Below are positions 22,577 to 30,113 of a DNA stretch of 30,113 bases, one piece after another; positions within the stretch are counted from its first letter, which is position 1; each line of letters opens with the position of its first letter. A program made the position numbers and the translations under genes. Origin of the DNA: CAYMCQ01 sp964389025 (GTDB taxonomy: Bacteria; Verrucomicrobiota; Verrucomicrobiia; Limisphaerales; CAYMCQ01); the NCBI GenBank assembly GCA_964389025.1, contig CAYMCQ010000051.1, positions 1 through 30,113 of the forward strand, written 5' to 3'. The notes below the pieces were generated by a model. That model saw only the letters and a program-made list of their open reading frames with translations. It made no database searches and was not told where the DNA came from.

Positions 22577-23800
22577 TTAGAAATCAATTCGCGCCACCGA
22601 AACAATTTTTCCAGCAGCCAAGACTGCACCCGGCGCAATTTCAAGCAGTCCATTTGCCGCAGCCAGCGAACTCAACGCGTGCGAGGCCTGCACGCCTGCG
22701 GAGCGAATTTTTCCCTGCTCATCAACAATCACCCTCACGAAATGCGGCCGACGCTGGTCGCGATTCACAAAATCTTCCGCGAGAACTCCTGGATGAGAAG
22801 CCCGTGCCATCCCGCCGTGGCGGGACGCGCCCTGCCAGCGAAGAATCGCCGGGCGCGCCAGCAAAACGAACGTCACAAACGCGGAAACGGGATTGCCCGG
22901 CAAGCCGAACAAAAACTTCTCCCGCCACCGCCCAAACACAAACGGCTTGCCCGGACGAATCGCGACTTTCCAGAACTCCATCTTCCCGCCGAGCGATTCG
23001 AACGCGGCCTTCACAAAATCCATTTCACCGACCGAAACCCCACCGGAGGTGATGACGATGTCGCATTCGGAAAAAGCCTTTTCCAATGCGGCGCTCGTGG
23101 CGTCGAGTGCATCCGGCACAAGCGGAAAAACTTTTGTCTTCGCGCCAGCGCGCGCAGCAAGCGCCGACAGCATCGCCCGATTGCTTTCAAAAATTTTCCC
23201 GGGAGCGAGGGTTTGCGGAGGCTCCAAAAGTTCCGAGCCGGTGGCAAGCAAACCGACCACGGGTTGAACGCCGACTTTCAGTTCACCGACTCCCACAGCG
23301 CCGAGCAGACTGATTTGTCCGGCGCTCAATTTGCAGCCGGCGTCAACCAGCATGCCGCCGCGTTTCACGTCTTCGCCGCGCAGACGGATGTTTTCCCACG
23401 GTTTGACTGAGTCCAAAAACAAGATGTTTTCCGATGACTCGACCTGCGTGTCTTCCTGCATGACGACGGCATCCGCGCCGCGTGGCAACGGCGAGCCGGT
23501 GAAAATCCGCGCGCAAGTCCCGGGCTGAACTTCGCCGTCGAAAGTCGAACCAGCGGCAACTTTTCCGATCCATTTTAGCCGAACCGGTTTGTCCGCGCTC
23601 GCAGTCTTCAAGTCCGCAGAGCGCACGGCGTAGCCGTCCATCGCGGAGTTGTCGAAAGGCGGCAGATCAACCGGCGAAATTATTTGTTCGGCGGAAATGC
23701 GTTCGTGAGCCTGATTGAGCGCGGCAAGTTCGCTGAGAGCGGGCGGGACTGCGGACAGAATTTTTTCCAATGCTTGTTCCAGTTCGAGCATGGGCGTCAT
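22577..23800 (-). CDS. moeA: Molybdopterin molybdenumtransferase MoeA
   Basis: MoeA inserts molybdate into adenylylated molybdopterin. The N-terminal domain shows DLPPFDNSAMDGYAVRSADL. The middle holds the GTGxPLP-like signature FTGSPLPRGADAVVMQEDT, VGLLATGSELLEP and the MoCF-biosynthesis motif DIVITSGGVSVGEMDFV. GLPGNPVSAFVTFVLLARPAI closes the third domain, followed by the C-terminal domain IV. The length is 407 residues. ATG at 23800 is used; an ATG at 23791 is possible. A GC-rich hairpin repeat (22811-22824) lies inside domain IV. The first bases upstream belong to another repeat. With moaD and moaE it supports molybdenum-enzyme activity in the organism. Confidence 0.94.
   Translation of the reverse strand: MTPMLELEQALEKILSAVPPALSELAALNQAHERISAEQIISPVDLPPFDNSAMDGYAVRSADLKTASADKPVRLKWIGKVAAGSTFDGEVQPGTCARIFTGSPLPRGADAVVMQEDTQVESSENILFLDSVKPWENIRLRGEDVKRGGMLVDAGCKLSAGQISLLGAVGVGELKVGVQPVVGLLATGSELLEPPQTLAPGKIFESNRAMLSALAARAGAKTKVFPLVPDALDATSAALEKAFSECDIVITSGGVSVGEMDFVKAAFESLGGKMEFWKVAIRPGKPFVFGRWREKFLFGLPGNPVSAFVTFVLLARPAILRWQGASRHGGMARASHPGVLAEDFVNRDQRRPHFVRVIVDEQGKIRSAGVQASHALSSLAAANGLLEIAPGAVLAAGKIVSVARIDF
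22804..22836. repeat. GC-rich hairpin repeat inside moeA
   Basis: CCCGCC-GT-GGCGGG (22811-22824) is a perfect 6-bp stem read in frame in domain IV. On the other strand it contains GCGCGTCCCGC, an 11-mer also found in the first hairpin of the 12302-12457 element, so the two may be related. Confidence 0.4.
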
Positions 23801-23873
23801 TGTAGCGGCAGTCTGTGACCGCCGCCAATTTGAAATGGAAATTAAGCGGCGATGCTCGCAGAGCGCCGCTACA
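23801..23873. repeat. Imperfect inverted repeat between the ATPase gene and moeA
   Basis: TGTAGCGGC (23801-23809) and GCCGCTACA (23865-23873) are exact inverse complements; inner arms AGTCTGTGACCGCCGC and GCGGCGATGCTCGCAGAGC pair imperfectly. It begins on the base next to the moeA start and ends just before the ATPase stop. Confidence 0.65.
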
Positions 23874-23875
23874 AA

Positions 23876-25612
23876 TCAATGCGCCGAGGTCAGCACCAGC
23901 ACCTGTTCAAGTGTGGAGACGCCTTCGCGCACACGGTCGAGGGCAACCATTCGCAGCGTGCGCATTCCCTGGCCGATGGCTACTTTGCCCATCTCGCGCG
24001 TGCTGGCGCGGGCGATGATGAGTTTGCGGATCTCATCGCTGATGGTCATCGCTTCGATGATCGCAAGCCGACCCGAATAACCGGAACCTTTGCAGCGGTC
24101 GCAACCGCGCCCGCGATACAGCGTGACGCCGTCGAAGATGCTCGGGTCAATGTTCAGGTCTGAAAACATTTTCGCGGGATAATTGACCGGCTCTTTGCAG
24201 TGCGAGCAGATGCGGCGCATGAGACGTTGCGCGCACGCAAGGATGACGGATGAGGAGATCAAAAACGGCGCGATGCCCATGTCGTCAAGGCGCGCAATTG
24301 CACCGGGCGCGTCGTTGCAGTGCATCGTGCTGAGGACTTGATGGCCGGTGAGCGCGGCCTCAATGGCGATCTCGGCGGTCTCCGTGTCGCGGATTTCACC
24401 GATCATGATGATGTCCGGATCCTGGCGCAAAATGGAGCGAAGCGCATTCGCGAACGTGAGGCCGATTTCCTTTTTGGTCGGCACCTGGTTGATGCCGGGC
24501 ACTTGGAATTCGACGGGGTCTTCGACGGTGACGATGTTGTAAATGGGGTTGTTGAGTTCGTTTAGCGCGGAGTAGAGCGTTGTCGTCTTTCCCGAACCCG
24601 TCGGCCCAGTCACGAGGATCAATCCGTGAGGCGCGTCAATAGCAGTTTTGACCTGCTGGAACGTGTCGGCGTCCAGGCCGAGTTTGTCAACGCTCGCAGA
24701 CAAATTGCTCTTGTCGAGAATACGCAGAACGACCTTTTCGCCATGAACCGTCGGCATGAGCGAGATGCGCAAGTCGTAATCTTTGCCGCCGACCTTCACG
24801 CGCAGGCGTCCATCCTGTGGCAAACGTCGCTCGGCGATGTCGAGGCTGCTCATGATTTTGAAACGCGAGACGAGCGCCAGTTGCATCTGCTTCGGCGGCG
24901 GCGTCACGTCCAGCAGCGAACCATCAACCCGGTAGCGAAGGCGGATTGTTTTTTCGAAAGGCTCGACATGGATGTCGCTCGCGCGGTCTTTGATGGCCTG
25001 GACGAGAATGAGGTTGGCCAGCTTGATGATCGGCGCTTCTTCGCTCGAAGCGGCGAGTTGATCGAGGTTGACTTCCTCCATCGACTCCTTGGCGACTTCA
25101 AGATTTTCAGCATCCGCCTCGTCGCCTTTCTTTTGCGCATCGAGGAGAATGTCTTCCATGCTTCCGCTTTTTGCGGCTTCAATGTTGTTCAGCTTGTCGA
25201 GAATAGCCTTCTCGGAGGCGATCATCGGCGAGATTTCCAATTTCGTGATGCGCTTGACGTCGTCAATGGCCAGCACGTTGAGCGGGTCGGCCATGGCCAG
25301 AAAGAGTCTGTTGTCGAGCCGCGAGACAGGAACGACTTTGTGGTTGTTCGCGACTTCGCGCGGGAGCAGGTCGGCGATGTCGAGCGGGATGCTGATGCGC
25401 GCGAGATTGACGGGCGGAGTGTTCAATACACGCCCCATCGAAACCGACAGGTCCTGATCGCTGACGTAAGATTTTTCAAGAACAAGCTTGAGCAGTCGCG
25501 TGCCTTCTTTTTTCTGCTGTTCGAGAAGCTCCTCGACCTGGTTGACCGACAGCAAACCGTCTTCGACGAGCGCGTCGGCTATGCGTTCTCCAAATGATTT
25601 GGGCGCGGGCAT
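23876..25612 (-). CDS. GspE/PilB-type secretion or pilus ATPase
   Basis: This 578-residue ATPase of the GspE/PilB/TadA family powers type II secretion or type IV pilus extension at the cytoplasmic membrane. An N-terminal MshEN (c-di-GMP-binding-like) domain is followed by the conserved body. Visible are the Walker A GPTGSGKTTT (336-345), the Asp-box region NIVTVEDPVEFQV, the Walker B DPDIIMIGEIRD (398-409), the His box STMHCNDAPGAIARL and the zinc knuckle with C469, C472, C504 and C507. The ATG at 25612 removes a 45-codon basic extension that overlaps the upstream gene. The upstream TPR/MshEN gene ends 4 bp before it. Whether it serves a T2SS or T4P cannot be told; other machine genes are absent here. 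Confidence 0.93.
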   Translation of the reverse strand: MPAPKSFGERIADALVEDGLLSVNQVEELLEQQKKEGTRLLKLVLEKSYVSDQDLSVSMGRVLNTPPVNLARISIPLDIADLLPREVANNHKVVPVSRLDNRLFLAMADPLNVLAIDDVKRITKLEISPMIASEKAILDKLNNIEAAKSGSMEDILLDAQKKGDEADAENLEVAKESMEEVNLDQLAASSEEAPIIKLANLILVQAIKDRASDIHVEPFEKTIRLRYRVDGSLLDVTPPPKQMQLALVSRFKIMSSLDIAERRLPQDGRLRVKVGGKDYDLRISLMPTVHGEKVVLRILDKSNLSASVDKLGLDADTFQQVKTAIDAPHGLILVTGPTGSGKTTTLYSALNELNNPIYNIVTVEDPVEFQVPGINQVPTKKEIGLTFANALRSILRQDPDIIMIGEIRDTETAEIAIEAALTGHQVLSTMHCNDAPGAIARLDDMGIAPFLISSSVILACAQRLMRRICSHCKEPVNYPAKMFSDLNIDPSIFDGVTLYRGRGCDRCKGSGYSGRLAIIEAMTISDEIRKLIIARASTREMGKVAIGQGMRTLRMVALDRVREGVSTLEQVLVLTSAH

Positions 25613-25616
25613 AATC

Positions 25617-26468
25617 TTACCGGAATGCCTTTCGAAGGTTGCCCAACAGGTCGGCGGGCGGCGCGAGATACCAGACAATGCGGAACTGCGTCGCCTCGGC
25701 CAGTTCCTTGGCCGCCTGCTGGTTGAAAGGGTTCGCCGTGGCGACAAGAATGGATTTGCTCATGCGGTCGAACGGCAGCACACACCAGCGCTGGCAGGTT
25801 TCGGCGGGAAATTTGCGCGTCAGGTCCATGTCAATGTCGTATTTTTCCAGCGGCAAAAACGCGAGGCGCGATTTGTCGCAAAGAATTTTCAGCGTCTTCT
25901 CTGCTGGAATGATTCCCTTGTCCGCCAAAACCTGGACGAATGGATCGATGACTCCGCTGGGCGGTGCGGACAAATCCTGCGCCGGCCAGCACAGATCAAA
26001 ATCGCCCGCCGAAATGATTTTTCCGTCCACGAAAATCTTATGCATCGTGGCGCGGCCATCATCAACCTTTGAGACAACTTTCTCGGCCTTCTTGGTCTTG
26101 ACGCTGTTGACCGCCGGAGCCGGTTTCGACGCGGCAGTTTCGGCTAGGGGAATCGCCGGCGTAGCGACATTGTTAGCTTTGTTCTCGATCGCGCCGAGCG
26201 CCGCGCGAACTTCGGGGTCATCGGGAAAACGCTGGAGGATCGTCTCGTATTCCAAAATCGCGGAAGAAAGCTGCCCGAGATCAACGTAGGCCTTGGCGAT
26301 GCGCTTGGACGTGCTGACGAGATCTTTTTCGCGGCCAAGTTTATGATACGCCTCTTTCAAAATTTCGAGCGACTGATAATCGTGCGGCTGCGATTGGGTA
26401 ATGACCTCGAACATCTCAATGGTTTGCGCCAATTGAGCTTCCTCACCTTGTGTCAGTGTGTTCGGCAT
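25617..26468 (-). CDS. TPR and MshEN-domain companion of the GspE/PilB ATPase
   Basis: This is a 283-residue protein with a helical N-terminal half resembling tetratricopeptide repeats (DYQSLEILKEAYHKLGREKDLV and AKAYVDLGQLSSAILEYETIL). A Pro/Ala/Lys linker leads to a C-terminal MshEN-like domain (DPFVQVLADKGIIPAEKTLKIL and RKFPAETCQRWCVLPFDRMSKSILVATANPFN). No ATPase motifs are present. The frame runs 14 codons upstream of the ATG at 26468 without value. It lies 4 bp upstream of the ATPase, so the two are surely co-translated. It probably regulates or docks the ATPase, a split-off copy of the GspE N-terminal domain; this is inference. Confidence 0.82.
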   Translation of the reverse strand: MPNTLTQGEEAQLAQTIEMFEVITQSQPHDYQSLEILKEAYHKLGREKDLVSTSKRIAKAYVDLGQLSSAILEYETILQRFPDDPEVRAALGAIENKANNVATPAIPLAETAASKPAPAVNSVKTKKAEKVVSKVDDGRATMHKIFVDGKIISAGDFDLCWPAQDLSAPPSGVIDPFVQVLADKGIIPAEKTLKILCDKSRLAFLPLEKYDIDMDLTRKFPAETCQRWCVLPFDRMSKSILVATANPFNQQAAKELAEATQFRIVWYLAPPADLLGNLRKAFR

Positions 26469-26655
26469 ATTTTCCGTCAAAACAAGCGGTAACAGCGCCT
26501 TTTCAAGCAACTAGCTTGCCGCAAGAATAGGAAATTGCGCCGCCGAATCAACTTAACTTTCGCCAAACTTGAAGAAATTTTGCCATGCCCAAAAACCAAA
26601 CCGGAAATTTTCGTGACAACAAATTTCCTGCATGTTCACCTTCCGTCCAGCCGCC

Positions 26656-26960
26656 ATGCAGCACTTCCATCCCAGAAAAATTCTTCAATCCATTCTTCTT
26701 CTGCCGGTTGCGTTGCCCGGCTTCAGCGCTCGCGGCGAAGATTTTTCCGCGCGCTACGCCGCGCTCGGCGAATTAATCGTCACGCAACTCCAGTCTGCGC
26801 CGTTTCCGCATCCGCGGCACGCCGACAAGGGAAATTTCCACGTCCTCGGCTACGCCGGCATGACGACCAGGATCACTTCGATCACTTTTACGGCTTGAGC
26901 GATCTGCTGCGCGAGATTTTGTTTGAGACAATTCCGCTGGAGCCAAAGAAAAAGGGGTGA
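26656..26960 (+). pseudogene. Degraded exported-protein gene
   Basis: Frame one begins MQHFHPRKILQSILLLPVALPG, a good signal peptide, followed by EDFSARYAALGELIVTQLQSAPFPHPRHA. It then becomes meaningless and stops. A second frame of the same strand takes over with DDQDHFDHFYGLSDLLREILFETIPLEPKKKG, which looks coding and ends at a stop. This suggests one gene that lost its middle by deletion and now carries a frameshift. I do not know the family. Convergent with plsC, whose stop lies four bases beyond it. Confidence 0.55.
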
Positions 26961-26963
26961 TAG

Positions 26964-27602
26964 TCAATCTTCCCTCGGCTGAAGCCTCGCGATTTCGGTC
27001 ATGATCTGGTCTGCCACTTCCTGATAAATCTCTTTGAGCCTCGGCTTGGAACAGGTTTTCGCTTCCTCGCGAAGTTGTTTGAAGTGCATCGGCTCGCCGA
27101 ATTTCACGAACAATTTTTTTGGTCGCGGAAATTTCATGTGCGGCCCCCACGCTTCGAACGTCCCGAACGTCCGCACCGGCACCACGGGCGCAGCGGACTT
27201 GATGACCGTCAACCCGATTCCCGACCGCGCCGCTTTCAAATTCCCGTCCCGCGACCGCGTTCCTTCGGGAAATAAAATGATGCCGCCGCCTTTCAACAGC
27301 CGGTCGAGGATGGCCTTCAATCCAGCTGCGCCGCCGCCATCGCGGTCAACGGGGACGCAGTTCCAGCTTCGCAGAATCTGGTTGAACACTGGCAGACTGA
27401 ACAGGTTTTCGCGCGCGAGATAATTGATTTCCCGATGCAGGCTGCTGCCTATCAGCGGCGGGTCAAGGTAGCTCGCATGGTTTCCGGCGAGGATCACCGG
27501 TCCTTGCAACGGAACCCGCTCCGCATTGAACGCGCGCCAGCGGAAATAAGTCGCGAACACGCAACGGCAACACGTCCAGCCGATCCAATAGCTCAGGTTC
27601 AT
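26964..27602 (-). CDS. plsC: 1-acyl-sn-glycerol-3-phosphate acyltransferase
   Basis: This is a PlsC-family acyltransferase that acylates lysophosphatidic acid to phosphatidic acid at the membrane. It has the catalytic NHASYLD (41-47), the substrate-binding FPEGTRSRDG (111-120) and the later VVPVRTFGTFEAWG region. The length is 212 residues, usual for a short PlsC. The ATG at 27602 is chosen because the open frame upstream of it (41 codons) is a repeat element. It lies downstream of cmk and aroA on the same strand, but separated from cmk by a 145-bp repeat-rich gap. The cmk-plsC order is common in bacteria. Confidence 0.92.
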   Translation of the reverse strand: MNLSYWIGWTCCRCVFATYFRWRAFNAERVPLQGPVILAGNHASYLDPPLIGSSLHREINYLARENLFSLPVFNQILRSWNCVPVDRDGGGAAGLKAILDRLLKGGGIILFPEGTRSRDGNLKAARSGIGLTVIKSAAPVVPVRTFGTFEAWGPHMKFPRPKKLFVKFGEPMHFKQLREEAKTCSKPRLKEIYQEVADQIMTEIARLQPRED

Positions 27603-27623
27603 GCTGCGTTGATGAACGCGAAA

Positions 27624-27717
27624 GCGTCTTGGACTGCGGCAGTCCTCTGCCGCTTTTGAATTTCGAGGCCGCTCCCGAAAGCGCCATAGGGCTGGCGCAC
27701 TCCAAAACCTCGCTGCT
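27624..27717. repeat. Hairpin-rich interspersed repeat between cmk and plsC
   Basis: It contains GCGGCAG-TCCT-CTGCCGC (27636-27653) and GCGCC...GGCGC (27681-27698). Its outer blocks GTCTTGGACTG and CCAAAACCTCGC recur at 13943-13971. It fills the gap between two co-directional genes. Confidence 0.65.
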
Positions 27718-27747
27718 TGCAGCAAACGGGGTGTTCTGATTTCGAGG

Positions 27748-28446
27748 TCATTTCATTTCTGATGCTTGCGATTTTTTCTCCGGCGCGGGCACGGCAACTC
27801 CCATCGCCGCCGCACGTTTTCGGAAGTCCGACAGGATCAACCCGCTTGTCTGTTCCGTCGTCATCTGCGAGTTGTTGATGACCACAGCGCCCAGCGCCAC
27901 CATCAACGGTGCCGCCGCGCGCTGGCTGTCTCGCTGGTCGCGCGCGGCCAGATTTTCATTCACGCCCTCTGCGGCGCGGCGTTTGGTTCGTTCCTCCAAA
28001 TGCGCGTCGAGATAATATTTGAAGTCGGTTTCCGGAAAAACATTCGTGCCGATGTCGCGGCCTTCCATGACGAGATTGCCAAATTGAATGCACTCGCGCT
28101 GCGTTTTTTTCATCCACTGCCGCACTTTTGGAACCACGGCCACCATCGAAGTCGCCACGCTCACTTCTGCCGTGCGGATTTCCTTTTCGGGAAAAAATCC
28201 GTCCACGAGCAGACGCACATGCCCACCCACGCAGGCCAGCGAAGTTTTCCAGCGACGGCACGCTGCGGCGACGGCTTTGGCGTCGTGCAGATCAATCCGC
28301 TTTTTCAGGCAATGCCACGCCAGCGTCCGATACATCGCGCCGGTGTCCACATAGACAAAGCCCAGCGCCTTGGCGACCAGCTTGGCGTTGGTGCTCTTGC
28401 CGCTCGCGCTCGTGCCGTCAATGGCGATGACAAGGGGATGTTTCAA
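27748..28446 (-). CDS. cmk: Cytidylate kinase
   Basis: Cmk phosphorylates CMP and dCMP to the diphosphates. The P-loop IAIDGTSASGKST, the nucleotide-binding VDTGAMYRTLAWHCL and the MEGRDIGTNVFPETDFKYYLDAHLEERTKRR lid region are diagnostic. The length is 232 residues, with a short charged C-terminal tail. The start is a TTG at 28446: no ATG or GTG is in frame upstream, and the TTG sits in a tandem TTTTCAG repeat. No ribosome-binding site is visible. Located directly downstream of aroA on the same strand, an arrangement (aroA-cmk) found in many bacteria. Confidence 0.92.
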   Translation of the reverse strand: MKHPLVIAIDGTSASGKSTNAKLVAKALGFVYVDTGAMYRTLAWHCLKKRIDLHDAKAVAAACRRWKTSLACVGGHVRLLVDGFFPEKEIRTAEVSVATSMVAVVPKVRQWMKKTQRECIQFGNLVMEGRDIGTNVFPETDFKYYLDAHLEERTKRRAAEGVNENLAARDQRDSQRAAAPLMVALGAVVINNSQMTTEQTSGLILSDFRKRAAAMGVAVPAPEKKSQASEMK

Positions 28447-28521
28447 GTTTTCAGTTTTCAGTTTTCAGTTTCAAGTTCGGGCCGCGAAATCTTAATCTTT
28501 CTCTTAATCGTAATCTTAATC
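28444..28521. repeat. Two tandem-word repeats between aroA and cmk
   Basis: TTTTCAG is repeated three to four times from 28444 to about 28477 and CTTAATC-type words from 28490 to 28521. The first covers the cmk start codon and the second the aroA stop codon, so together they fill the gap. Confidence 0.7.
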
Positions 28522-30048
28522 CGCAAATAACTCATCCATTTCCAATTTTCGAATCCGTTTCCCGTTCTTAATTTCCCAAATCGTCGCGCCCAAGCCGTGC
28601 GGCGGTTCTGCCGCCAGCTTTTGGAAAAAATTCGGGAACGTTTTCTTCACGCACGACGGATTCTTGATTTTTATTCCCGGAACTTTCAATCCCAGAATCG
28701 CAAAACACATCGCCATGCGATGGTCGTTGTAGGTTTCGATCTCCGCGCCGTGAAGTTTTGAGGGATAAACCGTCAGCGTGTCGCCTTCTTCGATGACTTT
28801 CGCGCCGCACTTGGTCAACTCCGTCCGCAACGCGACGACGCGCTCGCATTCCTGGAGGCGAAGGCGACCAAGGTCAACAAAATGAAGAGCAGCGCCACGT
28901 AAAAAAAATCTCGCATCCTTGTCGGCGCACCAAACGATCGCCGTCATAATGCTATCTCCCAAATCCGCCTGTCTTGAAATTGTTGCCTTCGCGCAAAGCC
29001 TTTCCAACTGATGAAGCAAGTCTTTAGTCGCTCGCTCGCCTTTCTTTTCAAGCTCGTGAATCTCTCGCGCTCCAGCTCCCAAAACCAAATAATCCCTAAA
29101 TCGCTCATCCGCCTGCCAACCAGAGTTCGGCCAATGTGCGACCTCGACTCGGCTCAGTTGATGTGTCTCTACTTCCATCCCTAACGCTTCAGAATATTCC
29201 AAATATCTCGGGCCGCAGTCTTGCGCCAGCATTCCTGCAGCTAGAAAATAACTCCCGCTGCTTGTATCTGGCTCGACTTGAAATTTCCCGCCGTGACTCG
29301 GAAACACTTGAATGAGTTTCGCCGTCATCGCCACGTAAGGCGATTCCTCGGCGTTTTCACCGACGACTTCAATTTTCCATCCACCAACTTTCTCGCACAA
29401 CATCAGCGCCGAGGCGAATTGCGAACTTTCTTCGACGCTTACTTTGCATGAGCGCGGCTTTTCGCTGGTTAGCATTTCCTGATATTTCGGAACGAAAGGT
29501 TCGACAATTCGTTTTCGGTAAGAAAAAGATTCGTGGCCAAAAATCCTCGCCGGCAACTTTTCATTTCCGTTTTCCGCTTCGACACGATAGCCAAGCTCGC
29601 GCAACGCCTTGAACAACGCCGCTTGCGGGCGTTCGTGCATTCGCGGAATTCCGTGCAGGCGATAAACGCCGTCGCCCAAACAAACCAGCGCGGACAAAAA
29701 TCGCGCCGCAGTCCCCGCGTTCCCGACGAACAGTTCAAGCGGCTTTTCCGTCGTGCCCGTCCCGCCTCGCGGGAGAATTTTTCCGCCGAGACCTTTGACC
29801 GTGATGGTGCGATTGCAAAATTCATTCGGGTCAGGCGCAACTTTGATTTCAAAACCAAGTTTTTGCAGGCAATCCACCATCACCTGTGTGTCTTCGCTCC
29901 AAAGCGCGCCTTCGAGCGTGACTTCGCCCTCAGCCAGCGCCGCGAGAATCAGCGCGCGGTTCGTGATGCTCTTGGAGCCCGGCACGGTGATTTCAGCGCG
30001 CACCGGTTTTTCCAGCGGAACGATTTCGATGAGATCGGGAAGATGCAT
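28516..30048 (-). CDS. aroA: 3-phosphoshikimate 1-carboxyvinyltransferase (EPSP synthase)
   Basis: AroA transfers enolpyruvate from PEP to shikimate-3-phosphate, the sixth step of the aromatic amino acid pathway. Motifs are VPGSKSITNRALILAAL, VGNAGTAARFLSAL, PRMHERPQ, SQFASALML, SSGSYFLAAG, the catalytic Asp in DLGDSIMTAIV, RLRLQECERVVALRTEL and YNDHRMAMCFAILGL. ATG at 30048 is used. At 510 residues it is about 70-80 longer than typical AroA. The excess lies between SSGSYFLAAG and DLGDSIMTA (about residues 270-365), where the DNA is also less GC-rich, and in a short stretch before GRLRLQECE. The gene looks intact despite that. cmk follows on the same strand. Confidence 0.93.
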   Translation of the reverse strand: MHLPDLIEIVPLEKPVRAEITVPGSKSITNRALILAALAEGEVTLEGALWSEDTQVMVDCLQKLGFEIKVAPDPNEFCNRTITVKGLGGKILPRGGTGTTEKPLELFVGNAGTAARFLSALVCLGDGVYRLHGIPRMHERPQAALFKALRELGYRVEAENGNEKLPARIFGHESFSYRKRIVEPFVPKYQEMLTSEKPRSCKVSVEESSQFASALMLCEKVGGWKIEVVGENAEESPYVAMTAKLIQVFPSHGGKFQVEPDTSSGSYFLAAGMLAQDCGPRYLEYSEALGMEVETHQLSRVEVAHWPNSGWQADERFRDYLVLGAGAREIHELEKKGERATKDLLHQLERLCAKATISRQADLGDSIMTAIVWCADKDARFFLRGAALHFVDLGRLRLQECERVVALRTELTKCGAKVIEEGDTLTVYPSKLHGAEIETYNDHRMAMCFAILGLKVPGIKIKNPSCVKKTFPNFFQKLAAEPPHGLGATIWEIKNGKRIRKLEMDELFAD

Positions 30049-30076
30049 TTTAACCACGGATGAACGGGCAAGTGTC

Positions 30077-30103
30077 ATTAGTTGTTGGTCAGGGAAGTGT
30101 CAA
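30077..30103 (-). promoter_or_regulatory. Weak candidate promoter upstream of aroA
   Basis: On the minus strand a perfect TTGACA (30098-30103) is followed by ACTAAT after only 15 bp, so the spacing is short. A copy of the surrounding word TGACACTT(G/C)CC recurs 20 bases further on, so this may be a repeat rather than a promoter. Confidence 0.22.
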
Positions 30104-30113
30104 TAGTTCTAGG

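Noticed and set aside
27603..27725. N-terminal extension of PlsC
   Set aside because: These 41 codons are repeat sequence; PlsC proteins normally begin near MNLSYWIGW.
1..30113. tRNA, rRNA or known riboswitch
   Set aside because: No cloverleaf, rRNA segment or conserved riboswitch motif was seen by eye; a covariance search would be needed to be sure.

Overview
The window is a gene-dense stretch of a Gram-negative, moderately GC-rich bacterial chromosome. I infer Verrucomicrobiota, probably near the Pedosphaera/Limisphaera group. The reasons are the gene mix (a UxaC-like uronate isomerase, a secreted DUF1080 protein, LpxA, ExbB/ExbD, a split GspE/PilB pair), the weak or absent Shine-Dalgarno sequences, and the many short interspersed palindromic and tandem-word repeats. 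The taxonomy is inference and was not checked against a database. I saw no rRNA, tRNA, CRISPR array or complete insertion sequence.

Layout, left to right. 0-7.2 kb: der, a uronate-isomerase-like gene, a polyprenol-phosphate mannosyltransferase, a DUF1080 protein, panC and nadB. 7.2-9.5 kb: a gene-poor stretch with one doubtful exported ORF, then guaB, which carries an in-frame amber codon (TAG at 9007-9009) inside its active-site region. 9.5-11.8 kb (minus strand): an exbB-exbD-tonB-like operon followed by a tiny membrane-anchored zinc-ribbon gene. 11.9-13.9 kb: a MazG-like dUTPase, a 156-bp multi-hairpin repeat, hpt, and an overlapping moaD-moaE pair. 14-20 kb (minus strand): a lipid and envelope cluster (Lnt-like protein, acyltransferase-acyl-ACP synthetase fusion, CPBP protease, alpha/beta hydrolase), interrupted by a plus-strand DUF433/PIN-like toxin-antitoxin pair. 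20-22.6 kb: radC, lpxA and a secreted Pro/Ser/Ala-rich protein. 22.6-26.5 kb (minus strand): moeA and a two-gene secretion/pilus ATPase operon. 26.6-30.1 kb: a degraded exported gene, plsC, cmk and aroA.

Functional links: moaD, moaE and moeA serve molybdenum cofactor synthesis. guaB and hpt act in purine metabolism, panC and nadB in CoA and NAD synthesis, aroA in the shikimate pathway. plsC, the Aas-like fusion, Lnt and LpxA build or remodel envelope lipids.

The most unusual content is the set of repeats. At least a dozen short elements of several sequence families share one design: short words in tandem that fold back on an inverted copy. They lie between genes, at start and stop codons (cmk, CPBP, aroA, hpt), and in frame inside coding regions (der, nadB, aas). 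The most elaborate, at 12302-12457, has four small hairpins with different stems but constant three-base loops, in mirror-image order. The other strong findings are the amber-interrupted guaB and a 45-bp direct repeat bracketing the toxin-antitoxin pair. That repeat is a duplicated lnt/aas junction.
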